Shown piece by piece: positions 17,093 through 26,147 of a stretch of DNA of 64,000 nucleotides. The notes beneath the pieces are model-generated. The model was given only the letters and a program-made list of their open reading frames with translations, had not been told where the DNA came from and did not search any database. The first letter of the stretch is position 1. Every line of letters begins with the position of its first letter. A program made the position numbers and the translations under genes. Source of the stretch: Solidesulfovibrio aerotolerans (lineage in GTDB: Bacteria > Desulfobacterota > Desulfovibrionia > Desulfovibrionales > Desulfovibrionaceae); contig NZ_WVUD01000007.1 of NCBI RefSeq assembly GCF_009856865.1, positions 62,001-126,000 of the forward strand, in the 5' to 3' direction.

Positions 17093-19423
17093 CTACACCA
17101 ACGGCGTATTCTCCACGATGCTCCAGACGCCGCATGGGCAGGCGTTGCCGCAGAAACCGCAACCGATGCACTTGTCCGGGTCCGACACCATGGCGAACTC
17201 CTTGCCTTCCTTCTGCTGGCGCGAAATAGCGCCGACCGGGCAGATCGTTTCGCACAGGCCGCAGTCGCGACAGGCGCCGCAGGACGAACACTGGCTGGCG
17301 CAACTGTTGAGGTCGTTGTACTCCACCACGCGCGGATCAAAGTATTCCAGCTTGGCCCGCTTGTAGTCGAGCATCTTGCGGGTGTCCTCGCACGGCCGCT
17401 TGCCGGTGAGGATTTCGTCAATGGCGCGGGCGGCGTCGCGGCCCATGCCGATGGCCTGGGTGAGCAAGCCCGGTTTGACGAGATCGCCGATGGCGAACAC
17501 CTTGGGATTGGTGGTCTGATAGATGGCGCTCACTTTGACGTGGCCGCGCTCGGTGGCGATGGTCTCGCCCAGAAACTCGATATCCGGCACATCGCCAACG
17601 GACAGGATCACGGTGTCGGCGGGGATCAGTTCACCGGACGTAAGCGCCACGCCCTCGGCCGTGATCTCTTTGGTGAAGCAGGGCCATTTGAAGGTCGCGC
17701 CGACTTCTTCGGCGTCGTGCTTTTCCTTGCCAAAGGCAGCGGGCTTTTGGATATCGATAAGGGTAATGGTCTCGGCCCCAAGGCGGGCGGCCTCGGTGGC
17801 CACGTCGCAGCCGACGTTGCCAGCCCCGATGATGACCACGCGCTTGCCAACGGTGGCTGTGCCCTTCTTGGCGGCCTTGAGGAAGGTGAGAGCCGGGGTG
17901 GCCAGTTCCTTGCCCGGCACAGGCAGGATACGCGGCTTGTTGGCCCCGACAGCCAGGACGACGTAGTCAAAATCGGTGACGATCTGGCCGAACTCGTCAG
18001 CGGAGAGCGCCTTTTGCAGTTGGATATGCGGCAGGATTTCCCGGGCGCGGGCAATCTCGGCATCCAGCACGTCGGCCGGGATGCGGCTCGACGGGATGGC
18101 GGCGCTGATCTTGCCGCCGAGTTTTTCCGAGGGGTCGTAGATAATGGCTTCGTGGCCGGCCAGCCGCAGTTGCCAGGCAACGGACATGCCGGCCGGACCG
18201 CCGCCGATGACAGCCACGCGCTTGCCGGAAAGCTCCGGCAGTTTGGGCATCTTGCCGGCTTTGACATTGGCCTTGCCGAGCATGGCGGTATCAAGGGGCT
18301 TTAAATGGCCCACGCTGCGCGTGCAGCCCTGCATACACAGGTTGGGGCACAGATAGCCGCAGATGGTGGCCGGGAAGGGCGTGTAGGCCAGGGCCAGATC
18401 CATGGCTTCGTCCATGAGGCCGTCGCGCACGAGTTGCCAGCGCTCCTGCACCGGGATGCCGGTGGGGCAGCTGGCTTGGCAAGGGGACAGGTACTTCTTG
18501 TTTTCCCAGACCGGCACGTAGCGGCGCAGTTCGCCGGAAACGATCAGCCCCACCGGGCTGCGGTCGGAATCGTCGAGATCGCCAATAAGCCCGCCGCGAC
18601 CGAGTTCGGCGTCCCAGACATTGGCCCGGAAATCGCTGAGGTTCCGGCGCACTTTGCCGGTCTTTTCATACGGGCTGCGGGCGAGGATGAGCTGCCAGTC
18701 GTCGCGTATGGTCAGTCCGTCAAAGAGCTCCGGCTGGCCGATGGCGGCCAGGAAGTTTTTAAGATTTTCGGTGAGCCAGGCCCAGGCCGCGTCGTCCACG
18801 GGCACCAGCTTGGCGTCGGCCAGGGAAAAGCCCTTGTGCGGCCCGCGAAAGAAGATGCGCCCGCCGACCATGCCGACGCAGGGCCGATAGCCGAGCACGT
18901 TATCCGGGTTTTGCGGTTTGTGCCCGCAAACCACGGCCGTGCCGCCGGCCATGAATTCGGCGAAATAGTCGCCCGCGCTGCCGAGGATAAACAGCTCGGG
19001 GGCGTCGTATTTCGGGTTCTGCTTGGTCATGGTCATGCCGCGCGAACCGATGTTGCCGGCGATCATGACCTTGCCCTGGGCCATGGCGTTGCAGGCACCG
19101 TTGCCGGCGTTGCCGCGCACAACGATCTCGGCCCCGGCATTGAGCCAGCCGATATCGTCGGAGACCGAGCCTTCGATAAGGATTTTGGTGCCGGGAAAGC
19201 CCATGGAACCGGTGCGCTGGCCCGGCGAGCCGGTGATGCGCAGGGTGACGGGTTCGCTGCGCGAAACCCACAAACGCCCGCCGATGCCGTGCTGGCCGTA
19301 GGCTTCTACGGTCAGGTCGCGCGCGCCCTGGGTCACAGCCTGCTGGATGTGCTCTTCCAGGATGCGGGAATCGACCCGGTGGCCGTTTTCAATGCCGTGT
19401 ATGGTGACGGTCTGGTGTGCCAT
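17093..19423 (-). CDS. Glutamate synthase GXGXG domain fused to FAD oxidoreductase and ferredoxin
   Basis: 776 residues in three parts. Residues 1-240 form the Gly-rich GXGXG beta-helix found at the C-terminus of GltB (GNAGNGACNAMAQGKVMIAGN, VGMVGGRIFFRG). Residues about 320-690 resemble the GltD/NuoF-associated oxidoreductase: Cys cluster CQASCPTGIP and CGYLCPNLCMQGC, FAD site VAVIGGGPAGMSVAWQL, NAD(P)H site VVIIGAGNVGCDVATEA and AIGDLVKPGLLTQAIGMGRDAA. The C-terminus carries two 4Fe-4S motifs (CRDCGLCETICP, CIGCGFCGNACPCG) plus CASQCSSC. It would supply electrons from NAD(P)H or ferredoxin. Last gene of the three-part operon. Confidence 0.88.
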   Translation of the reverse strand: MAHQTVTIHGIENGHRVDSRILEEHIQQAVTQGARDLTVEAYGQHGIGGRLWVSRSEPVTLRITGSPGQRTGSMGFPGTKILIEGSVSDDIGWLNAGAEIVVRGNAGNGACNAMAQGKVMIAGNIGSRGMTMTKQNPKYDAPELFILGSAGDYFAEFMAGGTAVVCGHKPQNPDNVLGYRPCVGMVGGRIFFRGPHKGFSLADAKLVPVDDAAWAWLTENLKNFLAAIGQPELFDGLTIRDDWQLILARSPYEKTGKVRRNLSDFRANVWDAELGRGGLIGDLDDSDRSPVGLIVSGELRRYVPVWENKKYLSPCQASCPTGIPVQERWQLVRDGLMDEAMDLALAYTPFPATICGYLCPNLCMQGCTRSVGHLKPLDTAMLGKANVKAGKMPKLPELSGKRVAVIGGGPAGMSVAWQLRLAGHEAIIYDPSEKLGGKISAAIPSSRIPADVLDAEIARAREILPHIQLQKALSADEFGQIVTDFDYVVLAVGANKPRILPVPGKELATPALTFLKAAKKGTATVGKRVVIIGAGNVGCDVATEAARLGAETITLIDIQKPAAFGKEKHDAEEVGATFKWPCFTKEITAEGVALTSGELIPADTVILSVGDVPDIEFLGETIATERGHVKVSAIYQTTNPKVFAIGDLVKPGLLTQAIGMGRDAARAIDEILTGKRPCEDTRKMLDYKRAKLEYFDPRVVEYNDLNSCASQCSSCGACRDCGLCETICPVGAISRQQKEGKEFAMVSDPDKCIGCGFCGNACPCGVWSIVENTPLV

Positions 19424-19462
19424 GTCGTGCTGCCTTGGTGCGTAGGGGTAATGACGCCCGGG

Positions 19463-21097
19463 TTAGACCACGTATTTGATCTTGAGCCGCTCGGCCACGT
19501 GGTAGTCGCTGATGCCCAGACCATCGGACATGCCGATGGGGAGGGAGGTGGAGCGACCCAGCGGGGCGACAATCTTGCGCAGTTCCGTGTCGAAGGACAG
19601 GAAGACGTCAACCAGACGCTCGGCCACCTTTTCGGGGTCCAGACGCCGGTAGAGGCGCGGATCCTGGGAGGTGATGCCCTTGGGGCACACGCCGATGTTG
19701 CAGACGTTGCAGCGGTCGTGTTCCGAGCCAAGGCATCCGGCTGCGGCCTGCATGATGTATTTGCCGGACTGCACAGCGCTGGCTCCGAGCATGATCAGGG
19801 CGGCGGCGTTGGCGGCCAGATTGCCGTTTTTGCCGATGCCGCCGCCGGCAATGAGCGGAATTTCGTTCTGCTTGCCGGAGATGACCAGGTTTTCGTAGCA
19901 GTCGCGCAGGTTGGTGGCGATGGGGTGGCCCATGTGGTTCATGGAGACGTTGTAGGCCGCGCCGGTGCCGCCGTCCTCGCCGTCGATGGCCAGGCCCGCG
20001 GCGTAGGGGTTGCGCACGAGGTTATTGAGCACCGCCGTGGAGGTCGTGGTGCCGGATATTTTCGGATACACCGGGACGCGGAAGCCCCAGGCCATGGACA
20101 TGGACTGGATCATCTTGGCCACGGACTCTTCAATGGAGTACTGGGTCTGGTGCGTGGGGGGGCTGGGCAGGGACACGCCCATGGGCACGCCGCGAATGGC
20201 GGCAATGAGCTTATTGACCTTGTACCACATGAGCAGCCCGCCATCGCCGGGCTTGGCTCCCTGGCCGTACTTGATCTCGATGGCGCAGGGGTCTTCCTTC
20301 ATGTCGGGCAGGGCTTTGATGATTTCGTCCCAGCCGAAGTAACCCGAGGCGACTTGCAGGATCATGTATTTGAGAAAGCGCGACCGCAAAAGACGCGGCG
20401 GGCAGCCGCCTTCGCCCGTGCACATGCGCACCGGCATGCCCATCTCTTCGTTCAGATACGTCACGCCCATGACGAGGCCTTCCCACATATTGGGGGAGAG
20501 CGCGCCAAAGGACATGGAGCCGATCATGAGCGGATAGATTTCGCGCACCGCCGGCACCCAGGCATTGTCTGCCAGGGCGGCAAGGCCCTCTTCGGGCGGC
20601 TGGATGCGGCCAAGCAGCGTGCGCAGATTGAACTCGTGGCGACCGGCATCCAGGGCCGGGTCGGTGAGCATGGAGATGCGGATGAATTTGATCTGATCGA
20701 GCAGGCTGCCGCCGTCGTTGCGCCGGCCACCGCGTGTGCGGGCCGCACCACCCCGGTTGTTGTGGAATTTAAGCGTCGTGGCCTCGGGGCGAAGCCTGGG
20801 GGCTATGGCATTATTGGGACAGACCATGTTGCACATGGCGCAGCCGATGCAGTGATAAGCCGGATCGGTGCGCTGGCGGATGCCATGGTAAATGGAATAG
20901 GAATTGGTGGGTTTTTTGGCCAAAGCCGGAGTGGCCTCGACGGTGCGTTTACGATGCACCCCGAGTTCAATGGCGCTGACCGGGCACACGGCTGTGCAAC
21001 GCCCGCACAGGGTGCAGGTGTCTTTGTCCCACTCGATCTGCCAGGGCAGGTCGTTAACGCTTAGTGTGGACGGGGTAATGACTGCAGCTGATTGCAT
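19463..21097 (-). CDS. Archaeal-type glutamate synthase FMN domain with ferredoxin head
   Basis: 544 residues from MQSAAVITPSTL, chosen for the agaggt Shine-Dalgarno eight bases upstream; the earlier start lacks one. Residues 15-90 hold two 4Fe-4S motifs (CTLCGRCTAVCP, CIGCAMCNMVCP). The rest is the GltS FMN/3Fe-4S barrel: MSFGALSPNMWEGLVMG, GEGGCPP, EIKYGQGAKPGDGG, SGTTTSTAVLNNL, IDGEDGGTGAAYN and the cluster loop CNVCNIGVCPKGI. It makes glutamate from 2-oxoglutarate and ammonia delivered by the partner amidotransferase. Confidence 0.92.
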   Translation of the reverse strand: MQSAAVITPSTLSVNDLPWQIEWDKDTCTLCGRCTAVCPVSAIELGVHRKRTVEATPALAKKPTNSYSIYHGIRQRTDPAYHCIGCAMCNMVCPNNAIAPRLRPEATTLKFHNNRGGAARTRGGRRNDGGSLLDQIKFIRISMLTDPALDAGRHEFNLRTLLGRIQPPEEGLAALADNAWVPAVREIYPLMIGSMSFGALSPNMWEGLVMGVTYLNEEMGMPVRMCTGEGGCPPRLLRSRFLKYMILQVASGYFGWDEIIKALPDMKEDPCAIEIKYGQGAKPGDGGLLMWYKVNKLIAAIRGVPMGVSLPSPPTHQTQYSIEESVAKMIQSMSMAWGFRVPVYPKISGTTTSTAVLNNLVRNPYAAGLAIDGEDGGTGAAYNVSMNHMGHPIATNLRDCYENLVISGKQNEIPLIAGGGIGKNGNLAANAAALIMLGASAVQSGKYIMQAAAGCLGSEHDRCNVCNIGVCPKGITSQDPRLYRRLDPEKVAERLVDVFLSFDTELRKIVAPLGRSTSLPIGMSDGLGISDYHVAERLKIKYVV

Positions 21098-22191
21098 ATG
21101 GTGACCTCTTGGCATTGCGGGCGCACGATGGCCGTATCCAGGTGCATGGGTTGAAAATCGGCATTCTGGTCGCGGTCGGGGATGGCCGCGTCGAGGCCGC
21201 AGATTTCCGAGGAGAAGGCAAAGATGCCGGGCTTGCCGCCGACAACGCCGGGCCGCAGCTTCTTGCGGTCCTGGACCATGAACATGGTCTTATCCGGCAG
21301 GCAGCCGATGACGCAGTTGGGGCCATCGATAATGAGCTTGCGGCAGGTCTGCTTGATGCGGGCGAGGAGCGCCCGGTCGGCGTGGGCTTCCATCTCGGTG
21401 TCGGACAGCGGCGTAATGATGTGCTTGTAGTACTCGATGCCAAACTGCAATCGATTGATGGTATAGTGCATGATGTGGGCGAACACTTCGGAGTCGGACT
21501 GGTAGCCCATGTAGCCGGGGAACCCGCGCGAGAGCAGGTATTCCCGGATGGGGACGAAGGCCGTGTTTTCGCCGTTGGTCATGGTGCATACGCCTTGCAG
21601 GAAAAACGGATGGCAGGCGTAGAGATTGATGGCGTAGTTGGTGTTCTGGCGGCCCTGGGCCAGGATGCGGCGGCAGTCAAGCTCGGGCCGGTCCAGGCCG
21701 AGATATTCGCCGATGGCCATGGGATCGCCGACTTCCTTGATCATGATGGTGTCGGGCCAAAACGAGAAGACGCGGATGTTTTCGGCCGCTTCGCCCATGC
21801 GGCGCAGTTCCACGCGCATGAGCATAAAGGCCAGTTCCTGCTCGGCCTTGGATTTGGCCTTGAGGTCGGCCGGCATCTCATAGGCCCGGGCCATGTAGGT
21901 GCCGCGCAGCGGTGTGCCCAGCGGCGCCTTGGTGCGCGGCTCCAGGACCAGGGTCTTGCGGGTGACGAAGCCGCGCTCGCCCATGTAGGCGTCGAGGCAG
22001 TTGAGGCCTTCGTCGGTAAAGATTCCGGAGAGGATGGGCGCGTCCTTCATTTCACCGAAGGGGCCGCCGAGGTCGGAGAGGAAAAGGCCAACGCCTGAAC
22101 CGTCGTGCCCTTCCTTCATGACGTTAAGCGCCTCGATGGCGCGCATGGGGGACACTGGGTCCCGGCTGCTGAGGGCGAATAAGCGGCACAT
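21061..22191 (-). CDS. Class II glutamine amidotransferase of the glutamate synthase complex
   Basis: 376 residues. The start is placed at MCRLFALSS so that Cys2 becomes the N-terminal nucleophile; a TTG six bases earlier would block this. GGAG lies seven bases upstream. Ntn-hydrolase features include EGHDGSGVGLF, RGTYMARA, GRQNTNYAINLYACHPF and FVPIREYLLSRG, followed by MGYQSDSEVFAHIMHY. It releases ammonia from glutamine for the FMN subunit. First gene of the operon; its 3' end overlaps the next gene by 37 bp. Confidence 0.9.
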   Translation of the reverse strand: MCRLFALSSRDPVSPMRAIEALNVMKEGHDGSGVGLFLSDLGGPFGEMKDAPILSGIFTDEGLNCLDAYMGERGFVTRKTLVLEPRTKAPLGTPLRGTYMARAYEMPADLKAKSKAEQELAFMLMRVELRRMGEAAENIRVFSFWPDTIMIKEVGDPMAIGEYLGLDRPELDCRRILAQGRQNTNYAINLYACHPFFLQGVCTMTNGENTAFVPIREYLLSRGFPGYMGYQSDSEVFAHIMHYTINRLQFGIEYYKHIITPLSDTEMEAHADRALLARIKQTCRKLIIDGPNCVIGCLPDKTMFMVQDRKKLRPGVVGGKPGIFAFSSEICGLDAAIPDRDQNADFQPMHLDTAIVRPQCQEVTICNQLQSLPRPH

Positions 22192-22624
22192 GGTCAACTC
22201 CGAATGATCGAATTCTCATTAAGGGGGGTTTTTTCATAGTTACAAAATGGGCTACCGTAAAGCACAAAATCTTATTCGGTGGTTTACGGCGACAAAAATG
22301 AGCAAATACGCGGGGTAGCGTGGGCCGTTGGCGGATGCTTTCCAGGGCGATTTCGCCGGTTTTGGCAAGGTGGCCACGGGGGGACGCGGCTGGGAGCGCC
22401 GGACGTTCGGTTTGGGCGACGTTTCGTCGGTCGGCCATTGCCACGCCTTGGGCGCTGCGTTCGTTTGGCCGCACCGGACTTCTTAAATAGGTCTTGCGGC
22501 CAAGTTGGCAAGCGGCCAAGCCCTGTCTTTGGCCCAGCCCATGCTGCCGAATAATCTTCGGTGGAGGGGAGAGGGCCGGGACGACGGGCCGCAGCATCGT
22601 CGTCCCGGCCGGGCGGGCGTCGGG
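22192..22624. other. Intergenic region upstream of glutamate synthase operon
   Basis: 433 bp without a supported gene. The part near 22200-22315 is relatively AT-rich and should contain the operon promoter; ccgtaaa and tttacgg form a 7-bp inverted repeat there, about 21 bp apart, that could be an operator (weak). The remainder is GC-rich 3' region of the ABC operon. Confidence 0.4.
22574..22610 (-). terminator. Hairpin after the ABC transporter operon
   Basis: Perfect 12-bp stem ggccgggacgac (22574-22585) with gtcgtcccggcc (22599-22610), just beyond the stop of the binding-protein gene. No clear T tract, so it is either a weak terminator or a 3'-end stabilising hairpin. Confidence 0.5.
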
Positions 22625-23569
22625 TCAGTTCCCCGGCACCGCCAGGAGGTCGGCGGCCGGAAAGGGCTTGGACAGCAGGCCAAACCGGGCCGAAACGTCG
22701 ACGACCCCTTGCAAGGCGGCCGGGGCCAGCGTCTCGGGAAAGCGCGGCAGGACGATTTTGGCCGCCAGTTCCGGGGCCAACTTGGTGCGCTGGCTCAAAA
22801 TGGCGCGGGCCTTGTCCGGGTGGGCGGCAATAAAGGCCGAGGCCTGGGTCACGGCCCGCGTAAAAGCCGCAGCCTCGGCCGGATGGGCTTTGATCCAGGC
22901 CTTTTTGGCGAACCAGCCGCCGATCAGATAGGGGTTGCCAAAGGCGGCATGGGGCGAGGGGACGAGGATTTTGGCTGCACCGCGCGACACGGCGTCGGTG
23001 ACAAACGGTTCCAGAACCAGCGCCGCCTGGACCGACCCCTTGCTCAGCGCAGCAGCCATGTCCGGGAAGGGGACTTCCACCAGCCGGATGGAATCCGGGG
23101 CAATGCCGGCCTGTTCGGCCAGGGCGCGCATGGCCGCCTCGTTGATGTTGCCCAGCGTATTGATGGCCACGGTCTTGCCGGCCAAATCCTTAACCGAAGC
23201 GATTTTGGAATCCGCGGCGACGAGCAGGGCATGGACGTCGTTGGTGGCGGCCACGCCTTCGGCTCCCGGGGCCAGGAAGGCGAAATCAAACCCCTTGGCT
23301 TGGGCTAAGATGATGGAGACGGTGTTGGACCAGCCGATGGCCAGCTCACCGCCTTCCACGGCCGGCGCGATGACCGCCCCGCCCTTCATGGGCAGGCCGG
23401 TCACGGCCAGGCCCTGGGCGGCGAAATAGCCCTGCTCCTCGGCCACATAGAATTGCAGGCAGTCGCCCACAGGGATGTAGCCGATTTTGAGGGGGGCGGG
23501 GTCGGCGGCCAGGGCGGTCCCCGGCAGCAGCAAGGCCGTCAGCAGGGCGAAAAGGGCAGCGATGGGCAT
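22625..23569 (-). CDS. ABC transporter periplasmic binding protein (NMT1/SsuA type)
   Basis: 314 residues. Signal peptide 1-21 (ALFALLTALLLPGTALA, cut before ADP). The mature part fits the NMT1/TauA fold: LKIGYIPVGDCLQFYVAEEQGYF, a hinge ELAIGWSNTVSIILAQAKG, and SVKDLAGKTVAINTLGNINE. This class binds sulfonates, taurine, nitrate, bicarbonate or thiamine precursors; the ligand cannot be read here. It is the last gene of the four-gene importer operon. Confidence 0.85.
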   Translation of the reverse strand: MPIAALFALLTALLLPGTALAADPAPLKIGYIPVGDCLQFYVAEEQGYFAAQGLAVTGLPMKGGAVIAPAVEGGELAIGWSNTVSIILAQAKGFDFAFLAPGAEGVAATNDVHALLVAADSKIASVKDLAGKTVAINTLGNINEAAMRALAEQAGIAPDSIRLVEVPFPDMAAALSKGSVQAALVLEPFVTDAVSRGAAKILVPSPHAAFGNPYLIGGWFAKKAWIKAHPAEAAAFTRAVTQASAFIAAHPDKARAILSQRTKLAPELAAKIVLPRFPETLAPAALQGVVDVSARFGLLSKPFPAADLLAVPGN

Positions 23570-23619
23570 GGCGTTCTCCTGGAAAGGGTTGCGCGACAGG
23601 TGAGGACGGCACCGTTGCC

Positions 23620-24378
23620 CTATATACCGCCCTTCCAGCCGGCGTGCCAGCGCAAAAGCCGCGCGAGCACCTGCTGCGTCCCGGCATTAAGGGCCAGCCC
23701 CCACAAACCCAGCATGGCCACGCCGGCGTACATCTCGGGAATGGCGAAGGTGCGCTGCATCCGCAAAATGTAATGGCCGATACCGCTGGACGCCCCGATC
23801 ATTTCCGACAGCACGGCCACAATAAGGGCCATGGGCACGGCCGTTCGAAACCCGGCCGCCACACTCGGCCCGGCCGCCGGCAGGATGACCCCGAAGAGCA
23901 GATCGCGCCGGGACAGGCCATAGGCGGCGGCCGTCAGGCGAAAACCCGGATCGATACTGCGCGCCCCGTCCACCGCCCCCACCAGGATGGGGAAGGAGCA
24001 GGCAAAAACGATCACGACCAGCTTCATGCCCGTGCCGATGCCAAAAAGCAGCATGGCCGCCGGGATGATCGCCGGGGGCGGCACCGGCCGCAACAGTTCC
24101 ACCGTGGGCGTTAAGAGCGCCGACAGCCGGCGCGAAACGCCCATGGCCAGCCCCAACGGTGCCATGACGGCCAGGGCCAAAAGCAGCCCGGCCACGGCCC
24201 GCGACACCGTGGACAGCGCCTGCCCCGGCAAAAGGCCCGAAACGGTCAAATCCCAAAACGTTGCGGCAATGGTCGAAACCGGCGGAAAATAGAGCCTTGA
24301 GACCACGCCCCAGCGCGAGAGTCCCTCCCAGGCGGCGGCCAGAGCGCAAAAAACGAGCAGTCCCGACAGGCGTTTCAT
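23620..24378 (-). CDS. ABC transporter permease (SsuC/TauC type), second copy
   Basis: 252 residues, about six transmembrane helices. It carries the BPD inner-membrane signature with the ATPase-contact loop AAAYGLSRRDLLFGVILPAA (EAA-like) near residues 155-175. N-terminus LSGLLVFCALAAAWEGLSRWG. Overlaps the first permease by 4 bp, so the two are translationally coupled; two different permeases imply a heterodimeric channel. Confidence 0.88.
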   Translation of the reverse strand: MKRLSGLLVFCALAAAWEGLSRWGVVSRLYFPPVSTIAATFWDLTVSGLLPGQALSTVSRAVAGLLLALAVMAPLGLAMGVSRRLSALLTPTVELLRPVPPPAIIPAAMLLFGIGTGMKLVVIVFACSFPILVGAVDGARSIDPGFRLTAAAYGLSRRDLLFGVILPAAGPSVAAGFRTAVPMALIVAVLSEMIGASSGIGHYILRMQRTFAIPEMYAGVAMLGLWGLALNAGTQQVLARLLRWHAGWKGGI

Positions 24379-25250
24379 CGCTGGCCTGCCTCGGGCATCC
24401 AGGCCAGCGCCCGCCGCCGCAGGGCCACAAAGACGGCGTTAAGCCCCGCCCCCACCAGCCCCACAGCCACAATGCCGGCATACATGCGCCCCGGCCGCCC
24501 GGCCATGGACGCTTCCAATATAAACGAACCCAGCCCGTTGGGGGCGGCAGCCATCTCCGTGGTCACGACCACGGCCACGGCCACGGCCAGCCCGGTGCGC
24601 AGCCCGGCCATGATCTGCGGCAAGGCCGCCGGTGCCAACACAAAGACAATGCTCTCCCAGCGACGCAGGCCGTAAACCCGGGCCGTGTCGCGCAGTTCCG
24701 GCCCGGCCGTGGCCGCGCCAGCCACGGCCGCCACATAGGCCGGCCAGGCGCAGGCAAACCCGGCCACAGCCACGCACAAGCCAAAACCCAGCCCCAAAAA
24801 CAAAATGCCGATGGGAATAAGGGCCACCGACGGCATGGGGCGCAAAAATTCCACCGTCATCCGCATGGCCCGGCCAAAGCCCGGAAAGACGCCGCAGGCA
24901 AAGCCCAAGGCCACACCGCCCACACCGCCCACGCCAAACCCGGCCAAGGCCCGGCCGATGGTCAACCCCGCCTGCCCCACAAGCTCGCCCGAAATAATAA
25001 GCCCCCACAACTCTTCGCCAATGACCGACACCGGCGGCACGGCGTCAGGGGGGAGGAGGGCGAGACGGGAGAGCGCTTCCCAGAGGATGAGGAGGAAGAT
25101 GAGGAGGAAGAGGCCTCCGGCGGCCGGGGGGGATGATCCCCCCCGGACCCCCTCGATGGAGGGTGGGGGGTCCGGGGGGATCATCCCCCCGGTAGGGAGG
25201 GTTCGGGAGGGGCAAAGCCCCTCCTGATTCTTCGCCTTCCCTTTATACAT
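24375..25250 (-). CDS. ABC transporter permease with repeat-derived N-terminus
   Basis: 291 residues. The ATG at 25250 overlaps the ATPase stop (TAATG). From about residue 47 it is an ordinary SsuC-type permease (LFLLIFLLILWEALSRL; contact loop ARVYGLRRWESIVFVLAPAA). Residues about 8-46, Pro/Gly-rich (PPDPPPSIEGVRGGSSPPAA), are read entirely from two copies of the dispersed GC-rich palindrome at 25112-25228. The frame is intact, so the repeat has been absorbed as a cytosolic extension, or translation begins inside the repeat at Met23. Function should be retained because all membrane segments are present. Confidence 0.85.
   Translation of the reverse strand: MYKGKAKNQEGLCPSRTLPTGGMIPPDPPPSIEGVRGGSSPPAAGGLFLLIFLLILWEALSRLALLPPDAVPPVSVIGEELWGLIISGELVGQAGLTIGRALAGFGVGGVGGVALGFACGVFPGFGRAMRMTVEFLRPMPSVALIPIGILFLGLGFGLCVAVAGFACAWPAYVAAVAGAATAGPELRDTARVYGLRRWESIVFVLAPAALPQIMAGLRTGLAVAVAVVVTTEMAAAPNGLGSFILEASMAGRPGRMYAGIVAVGLVGAGLNAVFVALRRRALAWMPEAGQR
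25112..25228 (+). repeat. Dispersed GC-rich palindrome, double copy inside a gene
   Basis: Starts gcctccggcggccgggggg, then gatgatcccccccggaccc, a second stem tccgggggga/tcatccccccgg, and ggttcgggaggggcaaagcc. It lies within the 5' coding region of the minus-strand permease and remains in frame. Confidence 0.88.
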
Positions 25251-26011
25251 TACACACGCCGTAGCAATGCATGGATGGCCTTTCGGGCGTCGAGAAAACG
25301 CCGGTCTTCGCGGCTGGCGATCTGGTCGCGGGGGTGGGGTAGATCGATGGGCAGGATGGCCGCCACCTTGGCCGGCGGCGGGGTGAGCGCCACCACCGTG
25401 TCGGCCAGATAGACGGCCTCGTCGATGTCGTGGGTGACAAAAAGGACGGTCTTACCCTGCTGCCGGGCCACGCCGGCCAGCAAATCTTCCAGATCTTCGC
25501 GGGTCTGGGCGTCCACCGAGGCAAAGGGTTCGTCGAGGAGCAATATTTCGGCCCCGTAGGCCAGTCCCCGGGCCAGGGCGGCGCGCTGCTGCATGCCGCC
25601 GGAAAGCTGCCAGGGGTAATGCTCGGCAAAATCGGCCAGCCCCACCGCTGCCAGGGCGCTGCGGGCCGTTTCCAGCTTTTGGGCTTTGGACCCCGGGGCG
25701 CGGCGCAGCACGAAGCGGATGTTGCCGAGAATGGTGAACCAGGGAAACAGCGACGCGGCGGCGTTCTGGAAAATAAGGGCCATCTCCGGCGGCGGCGCAC
25801 TAATTTCGCGCCCGGCCAGCGTCACCCGGCCGGCAGTGGGGCGCATAAGGCCGCACACGCATTGCAGCAGGGTGGATTTGCCGCAGCCCGACGGGCCGAC
25901 CAGCGAGACAAAAGCCCCCTTGGGCACGCTAAAACTCACGCCGCCCAGGGCGCAGGTGGCCGGTGAGCCGTTCTGGCTATAGGATTTGGTCAGCCCTTCG
26001 ATGGTCAGCAT
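25250..26011 (-). CDS. ABC transporter ATP-binding protein (SsuB/TauB type)
   Basis: 253 residues. Walker A GPSGCGKST, Q-loop FQNAAASLFPW, signature LSGGMQQRAALARGL, Walker B EILLLDEPFASVD and switch His in FVTHDIDEA. It energises the SsuC-like permease pair. First gene of the operon (ATPase, permease, permease, binding protein). Confidence 0.94.
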   Translation of the reverse strand: MLTIEGLTKSYSQNGSPATCALGGVSFSVPKGAFVSLVGPSGCGKSTLLQCVCGLMRPTAGRVTLAGREISAPPPEMALIFQNAAASLFPWFTILGNIRFVLRRAPGSKAQKLETARSALAAVGLADFAEHYPWQLSGGMQQRAALARGLAYGAEILLLDEPFASVDAQTREDLEDLLAGVARQQGKTVLFVTHDIDEAVYLADTVVALTPPPAKVAAILPIDLPHPRDQIASREDRRFLDARKAIHALLRRV

Positions 26012-26073
26012 TGGGCCAGTATGCCGTAAAGGATGTGAAAATGTAAAATGGAAGAGACTGGAGAGGAAGACGG

Positions 26074-26130
26074 AGATGCCTCTGGCGGCAAAAGGGGGCA
26101 GCCTTTTGGAATCCCATCTGGAGCCAGGGA
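26074..26130 (+). repeat. Divergent copy of the dispersed palindrome
   Basis: Variant with gcctctggcggcaaaaggg, gcagccttttggaatccc and catctggagccaggg. It matches the variant at 39305 (gcggccaaaggggtgaccc and ctttggaatccc) better than the main form. It lies downstream of the CBS gene. Confidence 0.6.
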
Positions 26131-26147
26131 ATTCAGGGGACCGGCAC

